Below are positions 7,744 through 16,698 of a stretch of DNA of 64,000 nt, piece after piece. The stretch is from NCBI GenBank assembly GCA_028280575.1, contig JANQLN010000077.1:1-64000 (forward strand), in the 5' to 3' direction. Every line of letters begins with the position of its first letter. Position 1 is the first letter of the stretch. This stretch comes from Clostridia bacterium (GTDB lineage: Bacteria; Bacillota; Clostridia; Acetivibrionales; STF1-152). The notes below the pieces were generated by a model that ran no database searches, had not been told where the DNA came from, and saw nothing but the letters and a program-made list of their open reading frames with translations. Both the position numbers and the translations under genes were made by a program.

Positions 7744-9231
7744 TTATCCAATTGCAGCTTTCATAATCAATTCAGGATTAATATCCTTCTTTTCGAAACA
7801 TCCTTTTACTTTACCTTCCGACATAACAAGTATCCTGTCACTCATGCCTATTACCTCAGGTAGCTCTGAAGAAATCATGATAATCGATTTACCCGTTTTG
7901 ACCATCTCATGCATCAGAAGATAAATTTCAAATTTAGCTCCCACATCAATTCCTCTGGTAGGTTCATCAAGTATCAAAATATCGGCATCCGCAAAAAGCC
8001 ATTTGGCAAGAACTATCTTCTGCTGGTTTCCTCCGCTAAGGTTAATACACTTCTGCTGCATGGAAGGTGTCTTAACACCTAATTTCTTGATATACTCCCC
8101 ACAGACTAATTTCTCTTTTCTTTTATTTAGGATCAGGTTTTTAAAAGTAACCTTTTTCAAATTGCATATGGTCATATTGAGAAGAACTGAAAAGTTAACC
8201 ACCAGGCCTTGATCCTTCCGGTCTTCCGGTACAAGGGCAACTGAGTTCTTCTTGCCTTGCAATGTAGAGTATATTCTTACCACTTTGTTTTTTATTTTAA
8301 GTTCACCGCTATCTACCGCATCCGCTCCAAAAATTGTTCTTGCAAGCTCTGTACGCCCTGAACCTACCAATCCTGAAATACCCAGGATTTCTCCGGCACG
8401 AAGGTTAAAATTAATTTCCTTTAGCACATCTTTCCTTATTAAGTCTTTTACTTCCAGAATTGTTTCTCCAATTTCCTTTTGGCATACTGGAAATTCCCTA
8501 TCAATGGACCTTCCAACCATTTTCTCAATAATTTCAGCCTTTGAAGTATTACAGGTTTTCACTGTGTCAATAATTTGCCCATCCCGGAGAACTGTTGTGG
8601 TATCAGTTATTTCAAAAATTTCCTCCAGCCTGTGTGAAATATAAATGATGGTTACACCTTTGCATTTAAGCTCACGAATTATTTTAAACAGCTTTAATAT
8701 TTCACTTTGTGTCAGGGCTGCAGTTGGCTCATCCATAATAATAATCCTTGCGTTAATTGATAGAGCCTTTGCTATCTCAACCATTTGCTTCTCGGCTATG
8801 CTCAAATTTTCAACTATGGCATCTGCACTAATATTAAATCCCAAGGCTTGGAATAAATCAGCAGCAGATTCTTTTATTCTTTTCCAGTTTAATACTCCTA
8901 GCTTATTTGATTCCAACCTGCCCAGATAAATATTTTCAGCTACTGAAAGTGAAGGGATCAGATTGAACTCCTGAAATATAAGGCTGATTCCATTTTTCTT
9001 TGCATCATTGGTATCTCTTAGTAATACCTTTTCCCCATTGATGCGTATTTCCCCGTCGTACGAAGAATAGACGCCATCCAGTATTTTCATAAGAGTTGAT
9101 TTTCCTGCTCCGTTTTCACCCACAAGTGCATGCACTTCTCCCTTTTTAACGTTGAAATTTACCTTGTCAAGTGCCTTAACTCCTGGAAAAACCTTTGTAA
9201 TATCCATCATTTCAAGTGCAAATTCGTGCAT
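7744..9231 (-). CDS. sugar ABC transporter ATP-binding protein (RbsA/XylG-like)
   Basis: A 495-residue double nucleotide-binding protein typical of CUT2 importers. The first domain has Walker A GENGAGKST (about residue 39) and signature LSIAEKQMVEIAKA. The second has a degenerate Walker A GLVGSGRTELA (about 290), signature LSGGNQQK (about 405) and Walker B LILDEPTRGIDVGA. The second-site deviation is normal for the family. A strong AAGGAG precedes the ATG. It energises the two permeases that follow directly. Confidence 0.95.
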   Translation of the reverse strand: MHEFALEMMDITKVFPGVKALDKVNFNVKKGEVHALVGENGAGKSTLMKILDGVYSSYDGEIRINGEKVLLRDTNDAKKNGISLIFQEFNLIPSLSVAENIYLGRLESNKLGVLNWKRIKESAADLFQALGFNISADAIVENLSIAEKQMVEIAKALSINARIIIMDEPTAALTQSEILKLFKIIRELKCKGVTIIYISHRLEEIFEITDTTTVLRDGQIIDTVKTCNTSKAEIIEKMVGRSIDREFPVCQKEIGETILEVKDLIRKDVLKEINFNLRAGEILGISGLVGSGRTELARTIFGADAVDSGELKIKNKVVRIYSTLQGKKNSVALVPEDRKDQGLVVNFSVLLNMTICNLKKVTFKNLILNKRKEKLVCGEYIKKLGVKTPSMQQKCINLSGGNQQKIVLAKWLFADADILILDEPTRGIDVGAKFEIYLLMHEMVKTGKSIIMISSELPEVIGMSDRILVMSEGKVKGCFEKKDINPELIMKAAIG

Positions 9232-9291
9232 TTGTACTCCTTCCCTATTCTACAGGGTCACACTTCCTGAATAGAATAGCTATATCAATGG

Positions 9292-9324
9292 TTATAGTGG
9301 AGTACAATCCCAACTCCACTATAA
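9292..9324 (-). terminator. 12-bp hairpin between binding-protein and ATPase genes
   Basis: Perfect arms TTATAGTGGAGT (9292-9303) and ACTCCACTATAA (9313-9324) with a 9-base loop, in the 128-base gap. No T-run follows. Such hairpins after a binding-protein gene often block 3' decay or partly terminate, giving more binding protein than transporter (inference). Confidence 0.55.
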
Positions 9325-9359
9325 CTATTTAATAAGGCTTCAGATTAGTTATTTACGTA

Positions 9360-10391
9360 TTACCATCCTGCATCACCGAATTCATCAACATTTTTGCTTG
9401 TTACAGGTACTGATTCTGTTTTAATCCAGGGATCAAGTTTTTCTCCGTTAATAACTTTAATAATGGCTTCAACACCCTTCCTTCCTTCCTCCTGGGGAGA
9501 CTGGGAAGCTGTACCATATAGCTCACCGGCTTTAACCGCAGCAACACCTGCCCTGTTGGCACCAATTGATACAACCTTGACTTTATCGGTCAAACCTTTA
9601 TCTTTCAGAACCTTAGCTACTCCCTGGAACATACCGTCATCATGTGTATAAACCAGATCTATCTTGTCACCAAACTTGGTGAGGAAGTCTTCCATCACTT
9701 TCATTGCCTTTGCAGGATCCCAATCTGCCTGCTGTTTTCCAAGTATGTTTATTTGAGGGTTATCCTTTAATACCTCTTCAAAACCTTCCGATCTTTTAAT
9801 CTGGCCTTCCGAACCGCCAGCTCCTTCTATGAATACAACGTTTCCTCCATCTGCACCGAGAGCCTCAATAGCCATCTGGGCTGCAATTCTCCCCTGTGAC
9901 AGTGGATCAGGGCCTACAAATGTACCTATTAAATCCTGTACGAAAGAATCTACCTGTGAATTAACAATTACAAAGGGTATTCCTGAGTCTTTGATTTTTC
10001 TAACAATATTAACGCTGGAAGCCATATCTGCAGGGAAATACATAATACCATCAAACTCTTGAAGGATTGCATTCTGAATCTGGTCCAGCTGCACCTGTGC
10101 ATCTCCCTTTCCATCTACGATTTGCAGTTCGACACCCATAGCGTCTGCAGTTTTCTTTGCTTCCTCATTTAATGGAGCACAATAAGGTGCCGTGTAAAAA
10201 GCATTTGTAAAGAATATTCTCAGTTTCTTCTCTTCCACGTCTTCTTTTGGCTGTTCCTGTTTATCTCCTGAACTGCTTTGGGCTTTCTCTGATTCTTTGG
10301 ATGATGAGCTTGAAGACCCGCATCCAGCCAATAAGGTTAAGACTAGCATCGAACACATTACAAAAACCATAACTTTTTTACAATTTACCAT
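9360..10391 (-). CDS. sugar-binding lipoprotein (RbsB-like) of the CUT2 importer
   Basis: 343 residues. A lipoprotein signal ends LTLLAGC (lipidated Cys24), followed by a Ser/Glu/Lys linker and a type I periplasmic-binding fold: FFTNAFYTAPYCAPLNEE (about 62), GDAQVQLDQIQNAI (about 98), a GTFVGPDPLSQGRIAAQMAI hinge (about 160), and the C-terminal SQSPQEEGRKGVEAI. It captures the sugar outside the cell for the ATPase and permeases downstream. It lies after a 164-base AT-rich gap, so it probably has its own regulated promoter controlled by the upstream YesN-type regulator. Confidence 0.93.
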   Translation of the reverse strand: MVNCKKVMVFVMCSMLVLTLLAGCGSSSSSSKESEKAQSSSGDKQEQPKEDVEEKKLRIFFTNAFYTAPYCAPLNEEAKKTADAMGVELQIVDGKGDAQVQLDQIQNAILQEFDGIMYFPADMASSVNIVRKIKDSGIPFVIVNSQVDSFVQDLIGTFVGPDPLSQGRIAAQMAIEALGADGGNVVFIEGAGGSEGQIKRSEGFEEVLKDNPQINILGKQQADWDPAKAMKVMEDFLTKFGDKIDLVYTHDDGMFQGVAKVLKDKGLTDKVKVVSIGANRAGVAAVKAGELYGTASQSPQEEGRKGVEAIIKVINGEKLDPWIKTESVPVTSKNVDEFGDAGW

Positions 10392-10555
10392 TTTAACATC
10401 CTCCCTTATTTTTTATATGAGTTAAATATAGCATATAAAAAATAAAGATTATTTAGAATTTCATATGAATTGTTTAAGATTTAGTGGAATATTTTTAATA
10501 TAAGAATTTATAAGGTAAGAGCTTTTTGATTCATATTTCATCTTGATAAAGGATT

Positions 10556-11098
10556 TTACCTTACGCTCAACTCATAGGTTTTAGGGTATGCTTCACCCTT
10601 AAGTATCTTTAAAGCGTTTATGAACGCTTTACTTCCCAACATTTTTGCTGTATGCTCTTCCAAAGCTTTTCCAGGCTTGTAATCAGCTACAGAGATAAAC
10701 ATAGTGTAGTTTGTATCCTCAGCTTTATTCTCCAAAAGGATGACTGAAATTCCGGAATCAAAAATCTCGTTAATGGTTTCAGACAGAAAATCAGGACTTC
10801 TTGGTGTAACTATCAAAAGATCTATTTTTTGCTCCATCATGTTGACGATATCCTTTTTTTGCCTTATATCATCATTTGCCGCATCGTAGTAAATTACTTT
10901 TACATCAGCATGTCTTTCCCCATACAATTGAATCTGCTTTATAAGTGCCACCCTACATGGGTCAGATATATTAGGCTGGGATACACCGACCAGGTATTTT
11001 ACCCCCTCATCTTTTCTGTGAGTTCTGGTGATATTTACTACGGCAAAACTAATGACAATTAACACAATAGGAATAATTACAATTTTTTTGAATCTCAA
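10556..11098 (-). CDS. internally deleted sugar-binding-like protein, membrane anchored
   Basis: 180 residues: a basic N-terminus and one TM/signal segment (about residues 5-23), then the N-terminal lobe of a type I sugar-binding protein (LVGVSQPNISDPCRVALIKQ, then IDLLIVTPRSPDFLSETI). After DYKPGKALEEHTAKMLG the sequence jumps to what looks like the extreme C-terminal element, INALKILKGEAYPKTYEL. Compared with about 320-residue relatives, roughly 120-150 residues of the second lobe are missing. The frame is otherwise intact, with a ribosome site and 21-base spacing after the regulator gene. It is either a decaying gene or a minimal sensor accessory. Confidence 0.7.
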   Translation of the reverse strand: MRFKKIVIIPIVLIVISFAVVNITRTHRKDEGVKYLVGVSQPNISDPCRVALIKQIQLYGERHADVKVIYYDAANDDIRQKKDIVNMMEQKIDLLIVTPRSPDFLSETINEIFDSGISVILLENKAEDTNYTMFISVADYKPGKALEEHTAKMLGSKAFINALKILKGEAYPKTYELSVR

Positions 11099-11119
11099 AA
11101 CAAAACTCTCTCCTCCAAA

Positions 11120-12334
11120 TTACTCTTCAGAATAGCACTTTTTACGATACTCGGATGGGGTAATGCCCAGTACTTTTTTAAAAGCAGCACAGAAATAGTG
11201 CTGGGTACTATAGCCTACCTTTTCCGCTACTTCGTTTATTTTAGAGTGGGGAAGTCCCAGTAGCCTGATTGCTTCTGTTATCCTTCTTTTAATAAGGTAA
11301 TCGGTAAATGATATACCCAGTTCCTGTTTAAACAGTTTGCTCAAATGATTTGTGCTTACATCTACTTGAGCAGCAATCTTATGAAGGCTAAGTCCTGAAT
11401 CCTGCCAGTTTTGTTCAATATAACTTTTAACCTTGTTTACTACGGGAAGGCAATAGTATTCCATCTCAATTTCCTTCAGTATCTCCTCATATACATTGCA
11501 AATCTCTAAAGTATTAGGATCCAGCTTTCTTTTGTAAATGCGAAGCTCTAAATCCATTTTTTGAACAGACTTTTCTTCAATAATATTTTTAATATTATCC
11601 CATACTGACTCATCAGTAATAGTGACTATTACAACAACATTTTGATACTCGTCTACTGTAATTATAAATGGCTCAAGATTTTCCACAGACTCTTCAATCA
11701 TGTTTTGCAGCATACATAACTTGAGCTGTTTATCAGTCTCTACGCTTATATCATTTTTACAATAGCTGTCTATAGCTTTTATTACAATTAATCCGTTATT
11801 GTTTCCATGCCTGATTTTATGAAAATCCATCAGCTCAGCTATTTCTTCATGTGTCAGGTTTCCTTTAAGCCAGTCCGAAAGAAATCTGTAGCGCAAAACC
11901 GGCAAATTCTTCTCTAGCAGAGTACTTGCTAGCTTATGCTGTCTCTCTTTCTCCAATTCTTCTTCCAGGTGATGTTTCACCTTTAAAATAACTTTTAGAA
12001 AATCCTCTTTCATAATTGGTTTCAAAATATAATCGAATACTTTGAGTTTTATAGACTGTTGTGCATACTCAAATTCATCATGTCCAGAAACAATAATATT
12101 AATACTTTTTGGATTTCTCTCATTAAGATTTCGTATTAAATTAATACCGTCCATTATGGGCATACAAATATCAATAAGACAAAGCTCAGGTTTTTTTTCG
12201 TCAGCTATTTCCAGAGCTTCCTTACCATTTTTTGCTGTGCCGATAACAGTCATACCATAATCTCCCCAGTTTATTAAACTGCAAAGACCATTTCTTATCC
12301 TTGGTTCGTCATCTGCAATAAGAACCTTAAACAT
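11120..12334 (-). CDS. YesN-type response regulator, AraC DNA-binding
   Basis: 404 residues. An N-terminal receiver domain has acidic D8-D9, phospho-acceptor Asp55 (LIDICMPIMDG) and a conserved Lys (ILKPIMKEDF) near residue 107. A middle linker is followed by a C-terminal AraC pair of helix-turn-helices (LHKIAAQVDVSTNHLSKLFK, then EVAEKVGYSTQHYFCAAFKK and GITPSEYRKK). It lies nine bases after its kinase gene. It most likely activates the downstream binding-protein and ABC genes when the sugar is present. Confidence 0.93.
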   Translation of the reverse strand: MFKVLIADDEPRIRNGLCSLINWGDYGMTVIGTAKNGKEALEIADEKKPELCLIDICMPIMDGINLIRNLNERNPKSINIIVSGHDEFEYAQQSIKLKVFDYILKPIMKEDFLKVILKVKHHLEEELEKERQHKLASTLLEKNLPVLRYRFLSDWLKGNLTHEEIAELMDFHKIRHGNNNGLIVIKAIDSYCKNDISVETDKQLKLCMLQNMIEESVENLEPFIITVDEYQNVVVIVTITDESVWDNIKNIIEEKSVQKMDLELRIYKRKLDPNTLEICNVYEEILKEIEMEYYCLPVVNKVKSYIEQNWQDSGLSLHKIAAQVDVSTNHLSKLFKQELGISFTDYLIKRRITEAIRLLGLPHSKINEVAEKVGYSTQHYFCAAFKKVLGITPSEYRKKCYSEE

Positions 12335-12343
12335 GGCATCCCC

Positions 12344-14143
12344 CTATTTATCAGTAAAATGTACAATTGGATTGTAAATTTTAACTATTGTTCCCTTGCC
12401 CTGCTTACTAAATATTTTTATACCATATTCTAACCCTCTGGAAATTCTTATACGTTCATTAACGTTAAACACACCGTAACCAATTCTTTCGACACTACCA
12501 TTTTGCAAAATATCATTGATCCTGTCAAGTTTGTCTTTGTGAATCCCCACACCATTATCAAAAACAGTAATGACAAGCTTGTTTAAAACAACTTTAGCCT
12601 TAATAATAATTATACCCGGCTCTCCCTTCTGTTTTATACCATGATAAATCGCATTTTCTACAATAGGTTGAATAATAACCTTCTGCACCAGGTAATTCTC
12701 CATTTCCTCTCCTAATCTGATTTCAAAATCAAGTATGTCTTCATATCTTTGCTTCTGTATTGTTAAATAACTGCGTACATGTTTAATTTCTTCAGAAAGA
12801 CTTATAATCTCATCCCCTCTGCTTAAACCAATCCTGAACAGTTTTGTAAGGGCATTTATTGTTTCAATTATATCTTCCGCATTATACTTAAGGGCCATCC
12901 AATTGATGGTGTCCAGTGTATTATAAAGAAAGTGTGGCTTAATATGAGCTTGCAGCACTTTAAGTTCTGCTTCCCTTTTACTTTTTTGCTCCTTCCGTAC
13001 TTCAGCAATCAAATTTTTTATTTCATAAATCATGACGTTGAAGCTTTTTCCCAGTTGTCCTACCTCATCATCATATATTGAATTGAATCTAACAGTCAAA
13101 TCCCCTTTTTCAGCCTTTTTCATAAGATTCTTCAAGCGGTTTATAGGTTTTGATATAGAGGAAGAGAATAATACCGAAATAATAAGGGCTATAATACTTT
13201 CAATAATTAATACAATATAGCTGTAATACTTAAAATTATTAATTTCCTCCAGAGTCTCATGCATTGGAAACACTGCAACAATTCTCCATTTTGTATAGAA
13301 AGATGATGTAAATATAAAACTGTACTGCTTTCCTTGAATATATTTTTTGAACACTCCGTAATTTCCTTCTATGAACCATTGACTTTTAACTCTAGGTACA
13401 ACACTTCTCAAAGGCGAATATACAGGTTCTCCAGCGGAGTTAGCAATATAGATGAAGCCTTCCTTTCCAAGCCTGATATCCTCTAACATGTCTTCTAATA
13501 CCTTTACCCTGAAGTCTATTATAATTGCACCTCTCACTTTATCACCGGAGGGAGTTTTCAGAGCCTTGGCAACTGTAATAATATCGTTTACGCCTGCGTC
13601 ATAGTTTCCTTGCAGGCTCCTGCCCAGCATTGACTGAAAAATATGAATGCTTTCCGGCTTATTAATGCACTGCTGATACCACTCTTCGGTGGTAATTAAT
13701 TTATTGACTTTTCTCTCCATGGAGTTACTGACAAAGGTGCCCTCTTCATTTACAATTGCCAAACCACTTATTTCAAAATAATGCTTTGAATAACTTTCAA
13801 GAAAATCAAAGGCCTTTTTTTCAAGTAATCGGTTATCATCTTCCAAGTTATGTTTTTCTAAAAAATTCACTACATGTTCATTACTGGAAATAATATCAAT
13901 AGCGTTTTCCATACCTCGAATTAAGTTGTCAACACTGGTATTAGCTTGACTTATAGCAAGAAATGCCCTCTGGTTTGCAGAGTCCTCAAAAGATTTTGAT
14001 AGTATTATTATGTTAACTACTCCTATTAATAAAAAGGATAGAAGGATAAGAACAAGAAAATATAGAGTTAATTTGAACTTGATATTCCTGTTGTAATACC
14101 ACATAGATAACTCTTTAAGCTGTTTATTCCACATTCCTACCAT
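12344..14143 (-). CDS. YesM-type sensor histidine kinase
   Basis: 599 residues. TM1 is near residues 23-45, an extracellular Cache-like sensor region runs from about 50 to 305, TM2 is near 310-330, then HAMP (SSSISKPINRLKNLMKKAEK), a His_kinase motif IKPHFLYNTLD (phospho-His near 405) and an HATPase domain (IIQPIVENAIYHG, then DNGVGI). It autophosphorylates and signals to the adjacent AraC regulator. The ATG at 14143 overlaps the stop of the upstream lipoprotein gene; ATG 14134, further from AAGGAG, is an alternative. Operon order suggests that it reads the ligand state of the preceding lipoprotein. Confidence 0.92.
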   Translation of the reverse strand: MVGMWNKQLKELSMWYYNRNIKFKLTLYFLVLILLSFLLIGVVNIIILSKSFEDSANQRAFLAISQANTSVDNLIRGMENAIDIISSNEHVVNFLEKHNLEDDNRLLEKKAFDFLESYSKHYFEISGLAIVNEEGTFVSNSMERKVNKLITTEEWYQQCINKPESIHIFQSMLGRSLQGNYDAGVNDIITVAKALKTPSGDKVRGAIIIDFRVKVLEDMLEDIRLGKEGFIYIANSAGEPVYSPLRSVVPRVKSQWFIEGNYGVFKKYIQGKQYSFIFTSSFYTKWRIVAVFPMHETLEEINNFKYYSYIVLIIESIIALIISVLFSSSISKPINRLKNLMKKAEKGDLTVRFNSIYDDEVGQLGKSFNVMIYEIKNLIAEVRKEQKSKREAELKVLQAHIKPHFLYNTLDTINWMALKYNAEDIIETINALTKLFRIGLSRGDEIISLSEEIKHVRSYLTIQKQRYEDILDFEIRLGEEMENYLVQKVIIQPIVENAIYHGIKQKGEPGIIIIKAKVVLNKLVITVFDNGVGIHKDKLDRINDILQNGSVERIGYGVFNVNERIRISRGLEYGIKIFSKQGKGTIVKIYNPIVHFTDK

Positions 14144-15105
14144 AACTCCTTAAAAGTCCTGACATTTTCTCTGGTTACAAGACTTACCGGGGTTTTTAAC
14201 CATTTTTTTACTTTTTCGCCATTCATCAGTTTGACCGCTGCCTGAATGGCAGTAATTCCCTCCCAGTCAGGCGGCTGGCAAACAGTACTGAAAATCTCTC
14301 CTTTTTTTATTGCATTATAGCCCTTGGCATTGCCTCCAATCGAAACAATCGGAAACTCCCCTGCTCTACCTAAAGCTTTGATAGCTCTGATACATCCAAT
14401 AGCAAGGTTATCATCATGGGTTACAACTACATCAATCTTTGCATGGGCTTTTAGGATTTTTGCCATTTCAGCTTTAGCATCTTCTTTTGTCCACTTTGTG
14501 TAAGATTTAGCGATTATTTCAATATTAGGGTTGGAGCTTATATACTCCGTCAACCCGGCCGTCCTTCCAATTGTCACATAGTTACCTTCAGCGCCTTCAA
14601 TAATAACTATGTTACCCCCGTTTTCACCAACAATTTTAAGCACAGATTCTGCAGCCAGAATACCCTCTTCCACCACAGAGGCTCCGACATACGTATCTAT
14701 AAGGTGATCTGCTTGATCGGCATTTGGCACATTAAGGTGGATAAGTGGTATGCCCTTTTCCTTTATTTCCTTTAGAGAAGGAATAATTTCATGGGAATTT
14801 ACAGGGACAACACATATGGCATCTATATTCATCGACAACAGCTCTGAAATTTGTCCCGCTTGTATTTTAGAATCCCAGCCTGCATCCAGAACCAGAACTT
14901 TTGCTTTATTTCTTGCTGCCTCAAGTTTTGCATAATCAATCATGGCGTCAAAATATGGTGCACTCCCAGAAAGTGAAATACCAATAACTCTTTTATCACC
15001 GTAGTTCACCCTGGAAACAGGTTCTGCTGTTTTATATCCTTTATTTGCGCTGCATGATTGAAGAGCAATATATACTATAATAAATAGTAGAAATACTTTC
15101 TTCAT
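14137..15105 (-). CDS. sugar-binding lipoprotein, probable sensor partner of the kinase
   Basis: 322 residues with a short lipoprotein signal (ALQSC, lipidated Cys18) and a type I sugar-binding fold: VIGISLSGSAPYFDAMIDYA (about 41), VVPVNSHEIIPSLKEIKEKG, VVTHDDNLAIGCIRAI (about 230) and a C-terminal WEGITAIQAAVKLMNGEK. It is complete, unlike the 10556-11098 paralogue. Overlap with the kinase gene and separation from the ABC genes suggest a sensing role, like XylFII in the clostridial XylFII-LytS-YesN three-component system, rather than transport. That role is inference. Confidence 0.88.
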   Translation of the reverse strand: MKKVFLLFIIVYIALQSCSANKGYKTAEPVSRVNYGDKRVIGISLSGSAPYFDAMIDYAKLEAARNKAKVLVLDAGWDSKIQAGQISELLSMNIDAICVVPVNSHEIIPSLKEIKEKGIPLIHLNVPNADQADHLIDTYVGASVVEEGILAAESVLKIVGENGGNIVIIEGAEGNYVTIGRTAGLTEYISSNPNIEIIAKSYTKWTKEDAKAEMAKILKAHAKIDVVVTHDDNLAIGCIRAIKALGRAGEFPIVSIGGNAKGYNAIKKGEIFSTVCQPPDWEGITAIQAAVKLMNGEKVKKWLKTPVSLVTRENVRTFKELW

Positions 15106-15221
15106 AAATCTCCCTTTGGTTATGGCCTATAATTTTCTATAATTAATTATATATCTTGGACATCAACTATTCAAGCCAGGTATTTTAGCAGCTCGGCATA
15201 CCTTTTTTTGTTTTGTAATAA

Positions 15222-15250
15222 ACTGCCTTTTTTCTAGTTCAAAAAGCAGT
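15222..15250 (-). terminator. hairpin closing the small ORF unit
   Basis: Minus-strand ACTGC-TTTTT pairs with AAAAA-AGGCAGT, looping out the stop codon of the small ORF, then TTTATT. The T-run is weak, so this is a possible terminator. Confidence 0.4.
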
Positions 15251-15340
15251 ATTGATCTTATTACTCATTTTTTCTGTTATCTTTTTTGAATGTAAACTTG
15301 TGTTGTCAATGCGGTATCCAAAAGTAAACCTTAAGTTCAC
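15239..15340 (-). CDS. possible 33-residue small protein
   Basis: A GTG at 15340 has GGTGGAG five to six bases upstream and opens a 33-codon frame (N-terminal MNLRFTFGYRIDNTSLH, Lys-rich middle KKITEKMSNK, ending NTAF). A consensus-like promoter lies about 60 bases upstream and a hairpin covers the stop, so the unit looks autonomous. There is no TM segment. The product is basic and not recognised. It could equally be a small RNA that merely contains a frame. Confidence 0.4.
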   Translation of the reverse strand: MNLRFTFGYRIDNTSLHSKKITEKMSNKINTAF

Positions 15341-15406
15341 AAGCTCTCCACCAGCCTTGCATATACGGACGATATGAGACAGAGCGACCGTCCCACTACG
15401 TTTTTA

Positions 15407-15435
15407 AGTATACAACAACCCCCCTGTTCCGTCAA
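15407..15435 (-). promoter_or_regulatory. sigma-A type promoter upstream of the small ORF
   Basis: Minus strand TTGACG (15430-15435), 17 bases, TATACT (15407-15412). The predicted start is near 15400. The 60-base leader can fold GGACG...CGTCC. Readthrough would reach the sensor lipoprotein operon at 15105. Confidence 0.65.
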
Positions 15436-15540
15436 GAGTACCCTAACGCCCCGGCAACGGAATCCTCTTACCGGCTAGCTGTAGTATAATGAGCGTATAA
15501 GATTACATCAGAGTAGAAAAACTAGGCTGACATGTTTATA

Positions 15541-15567
15541 GAGGCACTATCATTAAAATAGTGCCTC
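15541..15567. terminator. hairpin downstream of spo0A
   Basis: Perfect 10-bp arms GAGGCACTAT and ATAGTGCCTC with a 7-base loop, about 90 bases after the spo0A stop. The T-tract is poor on either side (TTCTGTTGCTTTT on plus), so it may serve both strands. The rest of the 15106-15654 gap holds the small ORF unit described separately and no other recognisable gene. Confidence 0.55.
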
Positions 15568-15654
15568 TTCTGTTGCTTTTCCGTATTGGTTTGGCTATGG
15601 TTCATATTGCTGCCCTATGAAACCGTGCCACACTTTGCCCTTTATTTACATATC

Positions 15655-16458
15655 TTACCCGACTTTCATTTCCAGCCTGAGCTTATCTGCTACCATTGCA
15701 ATAAATTCTGAGTTGGTGGGTTTGCCTTTACCCGTATTGATAGTATAACCAAATATGTTGTTGAGAGACTCCACCTGTCCCCTGCTCCATGCAACTTCAA
15801 TTGCATGCCTTATGGCTCTTTCAACCCTGCTGGGTGTGGTACTGTATTCACGGGCTATTGAAGGATAAAGCTGTTTGGTTATTGAATTGATCAATTCAAT
15901 ATCTTTTATAACCATCATAATAGAATCCCTTAAATACTGATATCCTTTAATATGTGCAGGTACACCTATCTCATGCATTATGTTTGTAACTTCTACTTCC
16001 AGATCCTTTTTTTTATTTGCCATGGGACGCCTTACGGCAGCCGGTCTTGTAAACTGTGTCCTGATAACCGGATTTGATTGATTCTTTAACTGCCTTATTC
16101 TCGATACCAGCACATCCATATCAAAAGGTTTTACAACATAGTATTCTGCTCCAAGGGCTAAAGCCCTTTGTGTAATCTTATCCTGTCCCACTGCGGATAG
16201 AACAATAAAAAGGGGCCTGTTTTCCATTTCTGAAGAATTTATTTTCTCAAGAACACCAAGGCCGTCCAGATGAGGCATAATTATGTCCAGTATTGCTATA
16301 TGAGGGTTCGTCTCCAGGATCATATCACATGCTTCCAAACCGTCTTTGGCTATACCAACTACTCGAATATCATCCTGGCTTTCCAGGTATTCCTGCAATA
16401 TTTCTCCAAATTCCCTATTGTCGTCAGCGATTAAAACATCAATAATATCATTATTCAA
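15655..16458 (-). CDS. spo0A: Spo0A, sporulation master response regulator
   Basis: 267 residues. The receiver domain has D12-D13, phospho-acceptor Asp58 ([12 protein letters not shown]) and Lys in VVKPFDMD. The C-terminal Spo0A DNA-binding domain has [19 protein letters not shown] and [20 protein letters not shown], nearly invariant in the family. It turns sporulation genes on or off when phosphorylated and binds 0A boxes (TGTCGAA). The start is TTG 16458 with GGGGG seven bases upstream; the longer frame to 16473 begins inside the ribosome site. It follows spoIVB, the usual clostridial and bacillar order, and has its own promoter with a 0A box. Confidence 0.97.
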   Translation of the reverse strand: MNNDIIDVLIADDNREFGEILQEYLESQDDIRVVGIAKDGLEACDMILETNPHIAILDIIMPHLDGLGVLEKINSSEMENRPLFIVLSAVGQDKITQRALALGAEYYVVKPFDMDVLVSRIRQLKNQSNPVIRTQFTRPAAVRRPMANKKKDLEVEVTNIMHEIGVPAHIKGYQYLRDSIMMVIKDIELINSITKQLYPSIAREYSTTPSRVERAIRHAIEVAWSRGQVESLNNIFGYTINTGKGKPTNSEFIAMVADKLRLEMKVG

Positions 16459-16496
16459 AAAGATTCCCCCCAAAATATGTAATTTGTACCTTAATA

Positions 16497-16525
16497 ATTA
16501 TATGTTGCATTCGACAAAATTACAA
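16497..16525 (-). promoter_or_regulatory. spo0A promoter with an internal 0A box
   Basis: Minus strand TTGTAA (16520-16525), 17 bases, TATAAT (16497-16502). The spacer contains TGTCGAA (16510-16516), a perfect Spo0A box, preceded by TTT. Spo0A would bind between -35 and -10, indicating direct autoregulation, probably repression from this promoter (inference). Confidence 0.65.
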
Positions 16526-16698
16526 GTCAACTTTTTCTTTTTTTTAACAGCAAAGTGTATAATATATCTTATATACGAGTATTTTCAGTGTCTGAAAGCG
16601 ATATTAAATAACAATTTTAAATTCACAAAATTGGAAATACAATTAATAATATACGGGAAATATCACTTATAATTAACGGTATAAATACTAACAATAGG

